Assembly: GCA_012799265.1 (NCBI GenBank)
Contig: JAAZLP010000053.1
Span: forward strand, 1 to 9,685
From: Phyllobacteriaceae bacterium
GTDB taxonomy: Bacteria > Pseudomonadota > Alphaproteobacteria > Rhizobiales > Devosiaceae
Direction: 5' to 3'
DNA length: 9,685 bases
Part shown: positions 1 through 6,874 of the stretch, piece after piece
Layout of the letters: the number at the start of each line of letters is the position of its first letter
Position numbering within the stretch: position 1 is the first letter of the stretch
Notes under the pieces: model-generated
Seen by the model: only the letters and a program-made list of their open reading frames with translations
Database searches by the model: none
Told to the model about the DNA's origin: nothing
Program-made: the position numbers and the translations under genes

Positions 1-370
1 CCGCCGTAACGGCTTCCTTGGTGATGGCGTTGAAAACGACGCGCTGCACCGGAACGTCCTTCTTCAGCGCCTTCTTGGCGCGGAGAACGTCGAGAATATG
101 CCAGGAAATGGCTTCGCCTTCGCGATCAGGGTCGGTCGCGAGGATCAGGCCATCGGCCCCTTTCAGCGCAGAAGCGATATCGGCAATGCGCTTTTTGGAG
201 GCCGTGTCCACTTCCCAGGACATGGCAAAATCTTCATCCGGACGAACCGAACCATCCTTGGCCGGCAAATCGCGGACATGGCCAAAGCTGGCGAGAACCT
301 CATAGTCCTTGCCCAGATATTTGTTGATTGTCTTGGCTTTAGCCGGACTTTCAACGACCACGACCTTCAT
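1..370 (-). CDS. topA: DNA topoisomerase I, N-terminal part (partial)
   Basis: Type IA topoisomerase, which relaxes negative supercoils by single-strand passage. Only the first 123 codons are here; the gene continues past the left edge. The start is the ATG at 370-368, preceded by GGAA about 8 bases upstream. The visible part is the Toprim domain. It opens MKVVVVESPAKAK, with the catalytic glutamate E7, and carries the metal-binding DPDREGE motif at residues 80-86 followed by AISWHI. The catalytic tyrosine and the C-terminal zinc or basic region lie outside the window. In many Hyphomicrobiales, as I recall, topA directly follows dprA in an operon. Here murB on the opposite strand separates them, and topA has its own consensus-like promoter at 408-436. 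The identification is secure from the Toprim motifs. Confidence 0.97.
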   Translation of the reverse strand, partial: MKVVVVESPAKAKTINKYLGKDYEVLASFGHVRDLPAKDGSVRPDEDFAMSWEVDTASKKRIADIASALKGADGLILATDPDREGEAISWHILDVLRAKKALKKDVPVQRVVFNAITKEAVTA

Positions 371-407
371 GAAAATTATTCCGCAACTGCTGGCTGAAAG
401 AGGCCGC

Positions 408-436
408 AACATGGTGAAGCCAAGTCGCGGTGTCAA
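408..436 (-). promoter_or_regulatory. Sigma-70-type promoter for topA
   Basis: On the minus strand a perfect -35 TTGACA (436-431) is followed by a 17-base spacer and a -10 CATGTT (413-408). This predicts a transcript start near 401 and a leader of about 30 bases before the topA ATG at 370. The -35 is consensus and the -10 is moderate. An independent promoter fits with topA having been separated from dprA by murB. No comparably good plus-strand promoter for murB was found in the same 113-base gap. Confidence 0.5.
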
Positions 437-483
437 CGGGCGGGCTTGCCCTGACGCCCGGAACAATGGTGTTTAGGGGCACA

Positions 484-1503
484 ATGACCGACCTCGCCCC
501 TATCCTGATTCCCGATTTCGATCTCTCCGGCCGCAACACGCTGGCGCTCAAGGCTGCCTCGCGCTTCGGGCTGGAGATCACCGATCCTGCCATGCTCCCC
601 GCGCTCTTTACGACAGCGCGTGAGCTGAGGCTGCCGGTTCGCATTCTCGGCGGCGGGAGCAATGTCGTGCTCGCCTCTCACTTTGATGGCATCACGGCGA
701 TGATCGCGACCAAGGATCGACAGATCATTGAAGAGACCGCCAGCGCTGTGCTTGTCGAAGGGGCAGCTGGGGAGACCTGGAACGAGTTTGTCGCCTGGAC
801 TGTCGATCAGGGATTTGGCGGCATTGAAAATCTCGCCCTGATCCCGGGCACTGTCGGCGCTGCGCCGGTCCAGAACATCGGCGCCTACGGTGCTGAGCTG
901 GCTGACCATTTCGACTCGCTGACCGCCTACGACCGCCAGAACGAGCAGGTGGTGGTCTTCGGCAAGGACGCCTGCCGTTTTGCCTATCGCGACTCGCTCT
1001 TCAAACAGGAGCCGGACCGTTACGTTGTTCTCTCCGTACGCCTTCGCCTTCCGAAGGCCTGGACACCTAATCTAGGTTTTGCGGGTCTGTCGGAGCTGGC
1101 GGAGGCAAGCGAGATCACGCCCAAGCTGGTCATGGATCGTGTGATCGCCCTGCGCCTGAGCAAGTTGCCTGACTGGCGCGTTACGCCCAATGCAGGCTCA
1201 TTCTTCCAGAATCCGATCGTTACGGTCGATGAGGCGCGTCCTGTGCTGGAGGAGTTCCCCACGGCCCCCAACTATGCACAGCATGACGGCCGCACCAAGC
1301 TTTCCGCCGGCTGGCTGATCGAGAAGACCGGCCTCAAGGGGTTCAAGCTCGGCAAGGCGGGGATTTCCGAAAAGCATGCTCTTGTGCTGATCAATCTTGG
1401 CGGGGCTGAGCAGACCGACATTGGGGCTCTCGCCAGCCATATCAAGGCCGAGGTGCTGGCGCGCTTCGGCGTGCAGCTGCACGAAGAACCGATCTTCCTC
1501 TAG
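484..1503 (+). CDS. murB: UDP-N-acetylenolpyruvoylglucosamine reductase (MurB, type I)
   Basis: Cytoplasmic FAD enzyme that reduces UDP-GlcNAc-enolpyruvate to UDP-MurNAc with NADPH, the second committed step of peptidoglycan precursor synthesis. The product has 339 residues, close to E. coli MurB (342). The FAD-binding GGGSN is at 56-60, followed by ENLALIPGTVGAAPVQNIGAYG at about 115-136 and YRDS at 168-171. R169, S239 (in AGSFFQNP) and E335 line up with E. coli catalytic residues R159, S229 and E325. The YRDS segment and overall length match the E. coli-like type I form rather than the shorter type II form usual in the alphaproteobacterial dcw cluster. ATG 484 was chosen because AGGGG lies at 475-479 and MTDL... 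begins just before the conserved region. In-frame GTG 430 and ATG 466 are possible but less likely. The C-terminus ends four residues after the catalytic glutamate, and its TAG overlaps the dprA stop. Confidence 0.95.
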   Translation: MTDLAPILIPDFDLSGRNTLALKAASRFGLEITDPAMLPALFTTARELRLPVRILGGGSNVVLASHFDGITAMIATKDRQIIEETASAVLVEGAAGETWNEFVAWTVDQGFGGIENLALIPGTVGAAPVQNIGAYGAELADHFDSLTAYDRQNEQVVVFGKDACRFAYRDSLFKQEPDRYVVLSVRLRLPKAWTPNLGFAGLSELAEASEITPKLVMDRVIALRLSKLPDWRVTPNAGSFFQNPIVTVDEARPVLEEFPTAPNYAQHDGRTKLSAGWLIEKTGLKGFKLGKAGISEKHALVLINLGGAEQTDIGALASHIKAEVLARFGVQLHEEPIFL

Positions 1504-2624
1504 TCGTATCTCAGGGCCACCAGTTGGCCACTTGACCATTCGATCTTTCGGGCAAGATCAAGCTCGAGCAGCAGCATCTGCATGGCCGATGGGCCAATGC
1601 CCGTTGCTGCAATCAGCTCATCCACTTCGACCGGGGTCGCGGACAGGGCCTGCAATACGCGAGCTTCCATGTCCTCGCTCATCGGCGGTTCGTCCGGAAC
1701 CGCCTCTGGCAGCCAGTCTGGATCGAACAGCGCAGATCGCGCCGGGTCCGCCACGCTCAGCACATCAATGACATCCTGCGCGCCGGTAATGAGCCGCGCG
1801 CCCTGCTGGATAAGGGCATTTCCACCCTCCGCCCGGGGTTCGAGCGGCGAACCAGGCACTGCAAAAACATCGCGGTTCTGCTCCAGCGCCAGCCGCGCCG
1901 TAATCAGCGAACCGGAGCGCTTTGCAGCCTCAACGACGACAATCCCTAGCGACAATCCCGAAACCAGTCGGTTACGCCTTGGGAAATCCCGCGCCCTTGG
2001 CTCCCAGCCCAGCGGCATTTCAGTCAGCAGCGCGCCGCCATTGTCGAGAATGTCATGCGCAAGCGGTATGTTTTCCTCGGGATAAATCCTGTCGAAACCG
2101 CCCGCGAGCACGGCGATGGTACCCGTCGGAAGACTTGCCCGATGCGCCGCCGTATCGATACCGCGGGCCAGACCCGACACGATTGTATAACCCCGCGCGC
2201 CCAGTTCGGACGCCAGCACCCGCGTCATCTTTATGCCGGCAGTTGACGCGTTGCGAGCGCCGACAATGCCCACAGTCCGGCTCCAGTCCAGCCGTTCACC
2301 GCCGGCCAAAGAAATCAGCGGCGGTGCGCCGGATATGTGATTGAGCAGCGACGGATAGTCGGGCTCGCCCTGCGCCACGAGCCGCGCCCCATAGCGCGCG
2401 AGCCCGGCAATCTCGTCCTCGGCGCGGCCCTGGCTGATCACCTGGATCGGTCGCCCGGCCTTGCGGCTGAGTTCGGGCAGCATGTCGATAGCCGCTTCAG
2501 CCGAGCCGAAGCGGTTGAGCAATTGCCGGAACGTGACCGGGCCAACATTGTCGGTACGGATCAGCCGTAACCATGCGGTTCGTTGGGTGGGCGAGAGTGT
2601 CCTTGTTCCCTCGCCCGGCTCCAT
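1500..2624 (-). CDS. dprA: DNA-processing protein DprA/Smf
   Basis: DprA binds incoming single-stranded DNA and loads RecA during natural transformation; it is widely conserved even in bacteria not known to be competent. The product has 374 residues. A helical N-terminal region (about 10-75) leads into the Rossmann-like DprA domain (about 85-290) with SGLARGIDTAAH from 150, FPRRNRL at 214-220, SGSLITA at 237-243 and PGSP at 257-260. A C-terminal winged-helix domain (about 320-372) ends in the usual GQLVALR. The ATG overlaps the plsY stop codon as TGATG (2626-2622), so translational coupling to plsY is likely and fixes the start. Its TAG stop shares the CTAG at 1500-1503 with the convergent murB stop. 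An in-frame open stretch extends upstream, but it only runs antiphase through plsY. Confidence 0.97.
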   Translation of the reverse strand: MEPGEGTRTLSPTQRTAWLRLIRTDNVGPVTFRQLLNRFGSAEAAIDMLPELSRKAGRPIQVISQGRAEDEIAGLARYGARLVAQGEPDYPSLLNHISGAPPLISLAGGERLDWSRTVGIVGARNASTAGIKMTRVLASELGARGYTIVSGLARGIDTAAHRASLPTGTIAVLAGGFDRIYPEENIPLAHDILDNGGALLTEMPLGWEPRARDFPRRNRLVSGLSLGIVVVEAAKRSGSLITARLALEQNRDVFAVPGSPLEPRAEGGNALIQQGARLITGAQDVIDVLSVADPARSALFDPDWLPEAVPDEPPMSEDMEARVLQALSATPVEVDELIAATGIGPSAMQMLLLELDLARKIEWSSGQLVALRYD

Positions 2625-3235
2625 CAGCTGGCCTTCTTGCCGCCGCCGATGGTCGATTCCGTGCCATTGAGCAGGCGGGCGATGTTTTCGCGGTGCTGAT
2701 AGAAGAGCAGCAGCGCCAGAATGAGGATCGTCAGCGTCAGCCAGAGGCTGCCGGTGATCACATAGGCAAAGATGGGTGCCGTGGCGGAGGCAGTGAGCGC
2801 CGCGAGGGAGGAAATCTTGCGGGCAAAGGCGATCAGCAGCCAGACGGCGCAGAAGATGAGCCCGACCGGCCAGGCCAGCGCCAGCAGCGATCCGATCATG
2901 ACCGCGACGCCCTTGCCGCCCTTGAAGCCCAGCCATACCGGGAAGCAGTGGCCCAGGAATGCGCCAGCGGCAGCGACCATGGCGGCTTCTTCACCCCAGA
3001 GATAACAGGCGACATGTACGGGAATGGCAGCCTTCAGCGCATCGAGCACCAGCGTCGCGGCAGCAAGCTTCTTGTTGCCGGTGCGCAGCACATTGGTGGC
3101 GCCGATATTGCCTGAGCCAATGGCCCTGATGTCCCCCAGCCCGGCGGCGCCGGTAAGGATCAGTCCAAAGGGGATGGACCCGGCGAGATAACCGAGTGCA
3201 GCTGCCATCAAAAGCTGCAGATAGTCGACAGGCAT
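2624..3235 (-). CDS. plsY: Acyl-phosphate:glycerol-3-phosphate acyltransferase PlsY
   Basis: Integral inner-membrane enzyme that transfers an acyl chain from acyl-phosphate (made by PlsX) to glycerol-3-phosphate, giving lysophosphatidate, the first step of phospholipid synthesis. The product has 203 residues, the usual size. Several hydrophobic segments are visible (about 5-28, 58-80, 84-100, 112-137, 145-178). The three cytoplasmic motifs are present: SIPFG at 20-24 leading to GSGNIGATNVLR at 40-51, GHCFPVWLGFKGGKGVA at 95-111, and HRENIARLLNGTE at 181-193. The start ATG at 3235 has AGAGGA about 9 bases upstream. It is the first gene of a plsY-dprA unit and is divergent from rnr across a 155-base gap. 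Confidence 0.97.
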   Translation of the reverse strand: MPVDYLQLLMAAALGYLAGSIPFGLILTGAAGLGDIRAIGSGNIGATNVLRTGNKKLAAATLVLDALKAAIPVHVACYLWGEEAAMVAAAGAFLGHCFPVWLGFKGGKGVAVMIGSLLALAWPVGLIFCAVWLLIAFARKISSLAALTASATAPIFAYVITGSLWLTLTILILALLLFYQHRENIARLLNGTESTIGGGKKAS

Positions 3236-3266
3236 AGACGCAATTCCTCTTGGGCTGGTGACGAAG

Positions 3267-3295
3267 AATTAGCCCTATGTGCAGCGGGCTCACAA
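3267..3295 (-). promoter_or_regulatory. Candidate promoter for plsY-dprA
   Basis: On the minus strand TTGTGA (3295-3290), a 17-base spacer and CTAATT (3272-3267) form a sigma-70-like pair. The predicted transcript start near 3260 gives a leader of about 25 bases before the plsY ATG, containing its AGAGGA ribosome binding site. Hexamer matches are moderate. Confidence 0.4.
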
Positions 3296-3335
3296 GGGAA
3301 AACACGCAGGCGAAAGCGCCTGTCCCTGCATCCAT

Positions 3336-3364
3336 TTGGCAATTCGAGGCCTTTCGCCTACATA
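3336..3364 (+). promoter_or_regulatory. Candidate promoter for rnr
   Basis: TTGGCA (3336-3341), a 17-base spacer and TACATA (3359-3364) make a good sigma-70-like promoter. It predicts a start near 3371 and a 20-base leader before ATG 3391. This placement rules out the longer rnr reading from ATG 3277, which would begin upstream of the promoter. Confidence 0.5.
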
Positions 3365-3390
3365 AGTGCCAACTCCCCAGAACAGACATT

Positions 3391-5682
3391 ATGGCCAAGA
3401 CACCCACCAAAGCTAAGAAGCCGAAGAACACTTCCGGCCCCAAGCGCCCTCGCCTTCCCGTCGCAGACCTCTTGCCGTCGCGCGAGCAGATTCTCGAAGC
3501 GCTGGCCCAGGAAGACAACATCAAGGGCAAGCGCGACCTTGCCAAGGTGTTTGGCATCCGGGGCGATCTGCGTCGCCCGTTCAAGGCCCTGCTCAATGAG
3601 CTCGAAGGCGAAGGCGTCATCGCCCGCACGCGCAAATCCCTGCGCCGCACCGCCGCCCTGCCCCATGTGACCGTGTTGGACATCCCCACGGATGCCGATC
3701 CGGACAATCTGCATGCCTATCCGGCGCAATGGAATGACGAGGAAGGCGAACGCCCGACAGTGCGAGTCCTCGTTGATTCCCGCTCCCGCGTGGTACCGGC
3801 GCCGGGCGACCGCATTCTTGCGCGCATCGATGCCGGCGATGACGTGGTTCCGAATTACACCGCCAAGCCGATGAAGGTGCTGGACAAGCCCCGCCGCGCC
3901 CATATCGGCATCGTCCGCCGCGATGAGGAAGGCGCACGCCTGATCCCGGTCGATCGCAAGCAGAAAGAAATGCGAATCCCGATGGGTGATCTTGGCGATG
4001 CCCAGGACGGCGATCTGGTGGAAGTGGAGGTCAAGCTCTCCGGCCGCCTGATGATTCCGCGCGCCCGAGTGACCTCGGTCATTGGCAATCCACGCTCGGA
4101 AGGCGCGATCTCGCTGATCGCCATCCACAATCTGGAAATCCCGCACGTCTTCCCCAACAGCGTCATTCGCGAAGCCGAGGAGCAGAAGGAAGCGACGCTC
4201 AAGGGCCGTGAGGACTGGCGCGATCTGCCGCTTATCACCATCGACCCGCCCGACGCCAAGGACCATGACGACGCCGTTCATGCTGCGCTGGACGAAGACC
4301 CCAAGAACCCCGGTGGCTTTGTCCTGACCGTGGCGATTGCCGACGTCTCCGCTTATGTGCGCCACGGCGGCGCGCTCGACCGGGAAGCCTATCTGCGCGG
4401 CAATTCGGTCTATTTCCCCGACCGCGTCGTTCCCATGCTTCCAGAGCGCATTTCCAATGAGCTGTGCTCGCTAAAAGAAGGTGTCCCCCGCGCCGCCCTT
4501 GCGGTACGCATGGTGCTGGGTGCCGACGGTCGCAAGAAGAGCCACAGCTTCCATCGCATCCTGATGCGATCAGCGGCCAAGCTGAGTTATCAGCAAGCCC
4601 AGGCGGCGATCGACGGCAAGCCAGACGATCAGACCGGCCCGCTGCTTGAGCCGATCCTTAAGCCGCTCTGGGCCGCCTATGCCGCCATGTCCAAGGCACG
4701 CTACCAGCGAGGCCCGCTCGATCTCGACCTGCCCGAGCGCAAGATCCTGCTCGATGAAAAGGGTTTTGTTCGCGACATCTACATTCCGGAGCGCCTCGAA
4801 GCGCATCGTCTCATCGAAGAGATGATGATCGCGGCCAATGTCGCCGCGGCGGAAACGCTTGAACAGAAGCGAAGCGAGCTGCTGTATCGCGTCCACGATG
4901 AGCCGAGCTCGGAAAAGCTGCAGGCCCTGCGGGACTTCTTGGGGAGCCTCGATATCGCGGTCAAGAAATCCGACAATGTGCGGGCGTCTGACTTCAACGG
5001 TATTCTGAGCCAGGCGCGAAAGGCGGGTAATATCGAGCAGGTCAGCGAAATGGTGCTGCGCTCGCAGGCCCAGGCCGAGTACTCCAGAGAGAACTACGGC
5101 CATTTCGGCCTCAACCTCGACCGCTACGCGCACTTTACGTCGCCCATCCGGCGCTATGCGGACCTCATCGTGCACCGCGCGCTTGTTCGTGCGCTCAACC
5201 TTGGCGACGATGGCCTGACTGATCAGGAAGCCCAGAAACTTGCCGGCATCGCTCAGCACATCTCTGCCACTGAACGCCGCGCCATGTTGGCTGAACGCGA
5301 AACATCAGATCGGTTGCTGGCGCAGTTCCTCTCGGAGCGCATCGGCGTCAGGTTCGATGGCCGAATCTCCGGCATCACCAAGTCGGGCCTCTTCATCCGC
5401 CTGATGGAAACGGGTGCCGACGGCTTTATCCCGGCCTCCACACTTGGCCAGGACTATTATCGCTTCGTCGAGGAACGCCAGGCGATGATCGGCGAACGTA
5501 CGGGCGAAACCTTCACGCTTGGCGACCGCGTGGAAGTCCGCCTGCTGGAGGCAGCGCCCGTCGCCGGGTCTCTGCGCTTCGAGCTTCTGAGCGAGGGCAA
5601 GCGCGGCAATCCGCCATCTGGTCGACGTCCGCGCAAGGGCTCATCTAGGTCATACGGCCCGAAGGGCAAGAGGAAGAGGTAG
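3391..5682 (+). CDS. rnr: Ribonuclease R (RNB-family 3'-5' exoribonuclease)
   Basis: Processive hydrolytic 3'-5' exoribonuclease that degrades structured RNA, with roles in mRNA and rRNA quality control. The product has 763 residues. The order is: a basic N-terminal tail, a winged helix (about 30-80), cold-shock/OB domains (about 110-260), the RNB catalytic domain (about 280-610), an S1 domain (about 651-735) and a Lys/Arg-rich tail. The catalytic acidic cluster IDPPDAKDHDDAV places D285, D291, D293 and D294 at the positions of E. coli D272, D278, D280 and D281. The conserved FTSPIRRYADL begins at 582. ATG 3391 was chosen over ATG 3277 because family similarity begins after it and a good promoter lies at 3336-3364; its ribosome binding site is poor. 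The DUF983 gene follows after only four bases, so the two are probably cotranscribed. Confidence 0.97.
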   Translation: MAKTPTKAKKPKNTSGPKRPRLPVADLLPSREQILEALAQEDNIKGKRDLAKVFGIRGDLRRPFKALLNELEGEGVIARTRKSLRRTAALPHVTVLDIPTDADPDNLHAYPAQWNDEEGERPTVRVLVDSRSRVVPAPGDRILARIDAGDDVVPNYTAKPMKVLDKPRRAHIGIVRRDEEGARLIPVDRKQKEMRIPMGDLGDAQDGDLVEVEVKLSGRLMIPRARVTSVIGNPRSEGAISLIAIHNLEIPHVFPNSVIREAEEQKEATLKGREDWRDLPLITIDPPDAKDHDDAVHAALDEDPKNPGGFVLTVAIADVSAYVRHGGALDREAYLRGNSVYFPDRVVPMLPERISNELCSLKEGVPRAALAVRMVLGADGRKKSHSFHRILMRSAAKLSYQQAQAAIDGKPDDQTGPLLEPILKPLWAAYAAMSKARYQRGPLDLDLPERKILLDEKGFVRDIYIPERLEAHRLIEEMMIAANVAAAETLEQKRSELLYRVHDEPSSEKLQALRDFLGSLDIAVKKSDNVRASDFNGILSQARKAGNIEQVSEMVLRSQAQAEYSRENYGHFGLNLDRYAHFTSPIRRYADLIVHRALVRALNLGDDGLTDQEAQKLAGIAQHISATERRAMLAERETSDRLLAQFLSERIGVRFDGRISGITKSGLFIRLMETGADGFIPASTLGQDYYRFVEERQAMIGERTGETFTLGDRVEVRLLEAAPVAGSLRFELLSEGKRGNPPSGRRPRKGSSRSYGPKGKRKR

Positions 5683-5686
5683 TTTG

Positions 5687-6082
5687 ATGACCGAACAAGT
5701 GCGAGTTCTGGACGACCGCCCGGTTGGACGCGCCATGTGGCGCGGCACGCTGTGCCGTTGCCCCCATTGCGGCAAGGGTAAGATGTTCCGGTCCTACCTC
5801 AAGGTCGTGGACCAGTGCGACGCCTGCGGTGAAGAACTCAATCATCACCGTGCTGACGACTTCCCGCCCTACATTGCCATCACCATTGTCGGCCACATCA
5901 TCATCTTCCTGATGATGCACATGGACATGACCTACAAGGTCGATCCGCTGACTTATGTCTGGACCATGATTCCGCTGGCGATCGTTCTGCCCCTGGCCAT
6001 GCTGCCTTCCATCAAGGGATCCATTGTGGGGCTGCAGTGGTCCACGCGCATGTATGGTTTTGGCACCGGTCAGCGCGACTGA
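5687..6082 (+). CDS. DUF983 family zinc-ribbon membrane protein
   Basis: Small membrane protein of 131 residues with no assigned biochemical function. The N-terminal half has two CxxC pairs, C25/C28 (CPHCGKGKMF) and C44/C47 (CDACGEE), forming a likely zinc ribbon, followed by NHHRADDFPPYI at 52-63. Two hydrophobic segments follow (about 62-80 and 91-108), so the ribbon and the C-terminus should lie on the same side of the membrane. The DDFPPY motif just before the first membrane segment is typical of DUF983. ATG 5687 was chosen because GAGG (5676-5679) sits 7 bases upstream; a TTG immediately before it at 5684 is in frame. It is the last gene of the rnr operon, with a terminator hairpin at 6111. 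Confidence 0.93.
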   Translation: MTEQVRVLDDRPVGRAMWRGTLCRCPHCGKGKMFRSYLKVVDQCDACGEELNHHRADDFPPYIAITIVGHIIIFLMMHMDMTYKVDPLTYVWTMIPLAIVLPLAMLPSIKGSIVGLQWSTRMYGFGTGQRD

Positions 6083-6110
6083 AAGCGTCGGTAGATTCGA
6101 GATTAATGAA

Positions 6111-6144
6111 GGCAGCCGTTCACGCGAACTGGCTGCCCTCTTTT
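6111..6144 (+). terminator. Intrinsic terminator of the rnr-DUF983 operon
   Basis: GGCAGCC (6111-6117) pairs with GGCTGCC (6131-6137). GTTC/GAAC extends the stem past one bulged base to a 4-base loop (ACGC), and CTCTTTT follows. It lies about 30 bases after the DUF983 stop. The hairpin overlaps the last codons and TGA of the convergent minus-strand gene. Read on that strand it has only a weak TTCATTAAT tail, so it may work partly in both directions. Confidence 0.65.
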
Positions 6145-6536
6145 GCTTTCACCAGGTCACGCGGACGGAATCGCAGCGCAGACCATTCCCCGTCAATCGC
6201 AACCTGCCGTACGGGGCGCCATCCGGCTGCGTCGAGCGTTTCCCAGCCCCTGTCGCGATTGAGCCCAGCCGCCTTCGCCGCATCTCCCTTGCGATAGGCG
6301 ACCCACAACAGGCCATCCGGCGGCATTTCCTTGAGAATGCGCGGCACCAGCAGAGGCACTTCGTCTGCCCCCTCAAAGAAGGCCAGAACGCCGTCATAGG
6401 CATCGCTCTCGTGCACGATCTCGACTTCCGCCCCGGCCGACAATTCCTCGGCGATCTCTCGGGGAACATTGATCAGCCAGAGCCTTGCGCCGGACTTGAC
6501 CTGCAACTTGTGCAGCAATTCGACAGGTGCCTTCAT
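6120..6536 (-). CDS. DUF3052-like hypothetical protein
   Basis: Predicted soluble cytoplasmic protein of 138 residues with no signal peptide or membrane segment. The pattern resembles DUF3052 family proteins: an N-terminal LxxKLxVKxGxRLxLxNxP stretch (8-25), a central DGLLWVAYRK (74-83) and a C-terminal AIDGEWSALRFR (113-124). No catalytic motif is apparent and the function is unknown. The start is ATG 6536, with a strong GGAGG 6 bases upstream. An in-frame open stretch continues to 6881, but only antisense to rpmG. The gene is divergent from rpmG and convergent with DUF983. As I recall, many Rhizobiales have a NUDIX hydrolase gene at this position, so this may be a lineage-specific replacement. 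The family call rests on motif memory only. Confidence 0.72.
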   Translation of the reverse strand: MKAPVELLHKLQVKSGARLWLINVPREIAEELSAGAEVEIVHESDAYDGVLAFFEGADEVPLLVPRILKEMPPDGLLWVAYRKGDAAKAAGLNRDRGWETLDAAGWRPVRQVAIDGEWSALRFRPRDLVKAKEGSQFA

Positions 6537-6564
6537 TCTTGCCTCCGAAGACGTCGCGTTTCTC

Positions 6565-6592
6565 TTGACAACGGGCCGTAAATCCGTAGGTT
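6565..6592 (+). promoter_or_regulatory. Candidate promoter for rpmG
   Basis: A perfect -35 TTGACA (6565-6570) is followed, 16 bases later, by TAGGTT (6587-6592). The -10 is poor, but the -35 and its position about 60 bases before the start codon are convincing for a ribosomal protein gene. The predicted leader contains a small GC-rich hairpin, GGCGC (6606-6610) with GCGCC (6621-6625). Confidence 0.45.
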
Positions 6593-6650
6593 GCGCCCAA
6601 ATTCCGGCGCTGCCTATGCGGCGCCTTTCCGTTTGTGAAGGACTACCGAA

Positions 6651-6818
6651 ATGGCCAAGGCCGCCACCATCAAGATCAAGCTCGTCTCGACGGCCGACAC
6701 CGGCTTTTTCTACGTGACCAAGAAGAACGCCCGTACCCAGACTGAAAAGCTGGCATTCAAGAAGTACGATCCGGTCGTTCGCAAGCACGTCGAATTCAAG
6801 GAAGCCAAGATCAAGTAA
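6651..6818 (+). CDS. rpmG: 50S ribosomal protein L33
   Basis: Small basic protein of the large ribosomal subunit, close to the E site. The product has 55 residues, the same length as E. coli L33. It opens MAKAATIKIKLVSTADTGFF and ends EFKEAKIK, nearly colinear with the E. coli protein. It has no cysteine, so this is the zinc-independent (C-minus) form normal in proteobacteria. The ribosome binding site GAAGGA (6637-6642) lies 8 bases before the ATG. The gene is monocistronic, with its own promoter and a strong terminator 25 bases after the stop. Confidence 0.98.
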   Translation: MAKAATIKIKLVSTADTGFFYVTKKNARTQTEKLAFKKYDPVVRKHVEFKEAKIK

Positions 6819-6842
6819 TCTGGCTCTTCCGGACGAATAAAC

Positions 6843-6874
6843 AAACCCCGCAAGCGATTGCGGGGTTTTTCTTT
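6843..6874 (+). terminator. rpmG terminator, potentially bidirectional
   Basis: CCCCGCAA (6846-6853), a GCGA loop and TTGCGGGG (6858-6865) form a perfect 8-base-pair stem, lengthened by AAA/TTT and followed by TTTTTCTTT. On the minus strand the same stem is followed by TTTGTTTATT, so it could also stop transcripts coming from the pleD side. Confidence 0.9.

Noticed and set aside
430..483. Longer murB from GTG 430 (18 extra residues)
   Set aside because: No good ribosome binding site, the extra residues do not resemble MurB, and the start would lie at the edge of the topA -35 box. ATG 484 has AGGGG upstream.
3277..3390. Longer rnr from ATG 3277 (38 extra residues)
   Set aside because: It would begin upstream of the best rnr promoter (3336-3364), and the added residues are not RNase R-like.
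3358..5259. Long minus-strand open frames opposite rnr (3358-4365 and 4570-5259)
   Set aside because: They are shadows of GC-rich coding sequence, with no recognisable domain and no ribosome binding site; rnr is unambiguous on the other strand.
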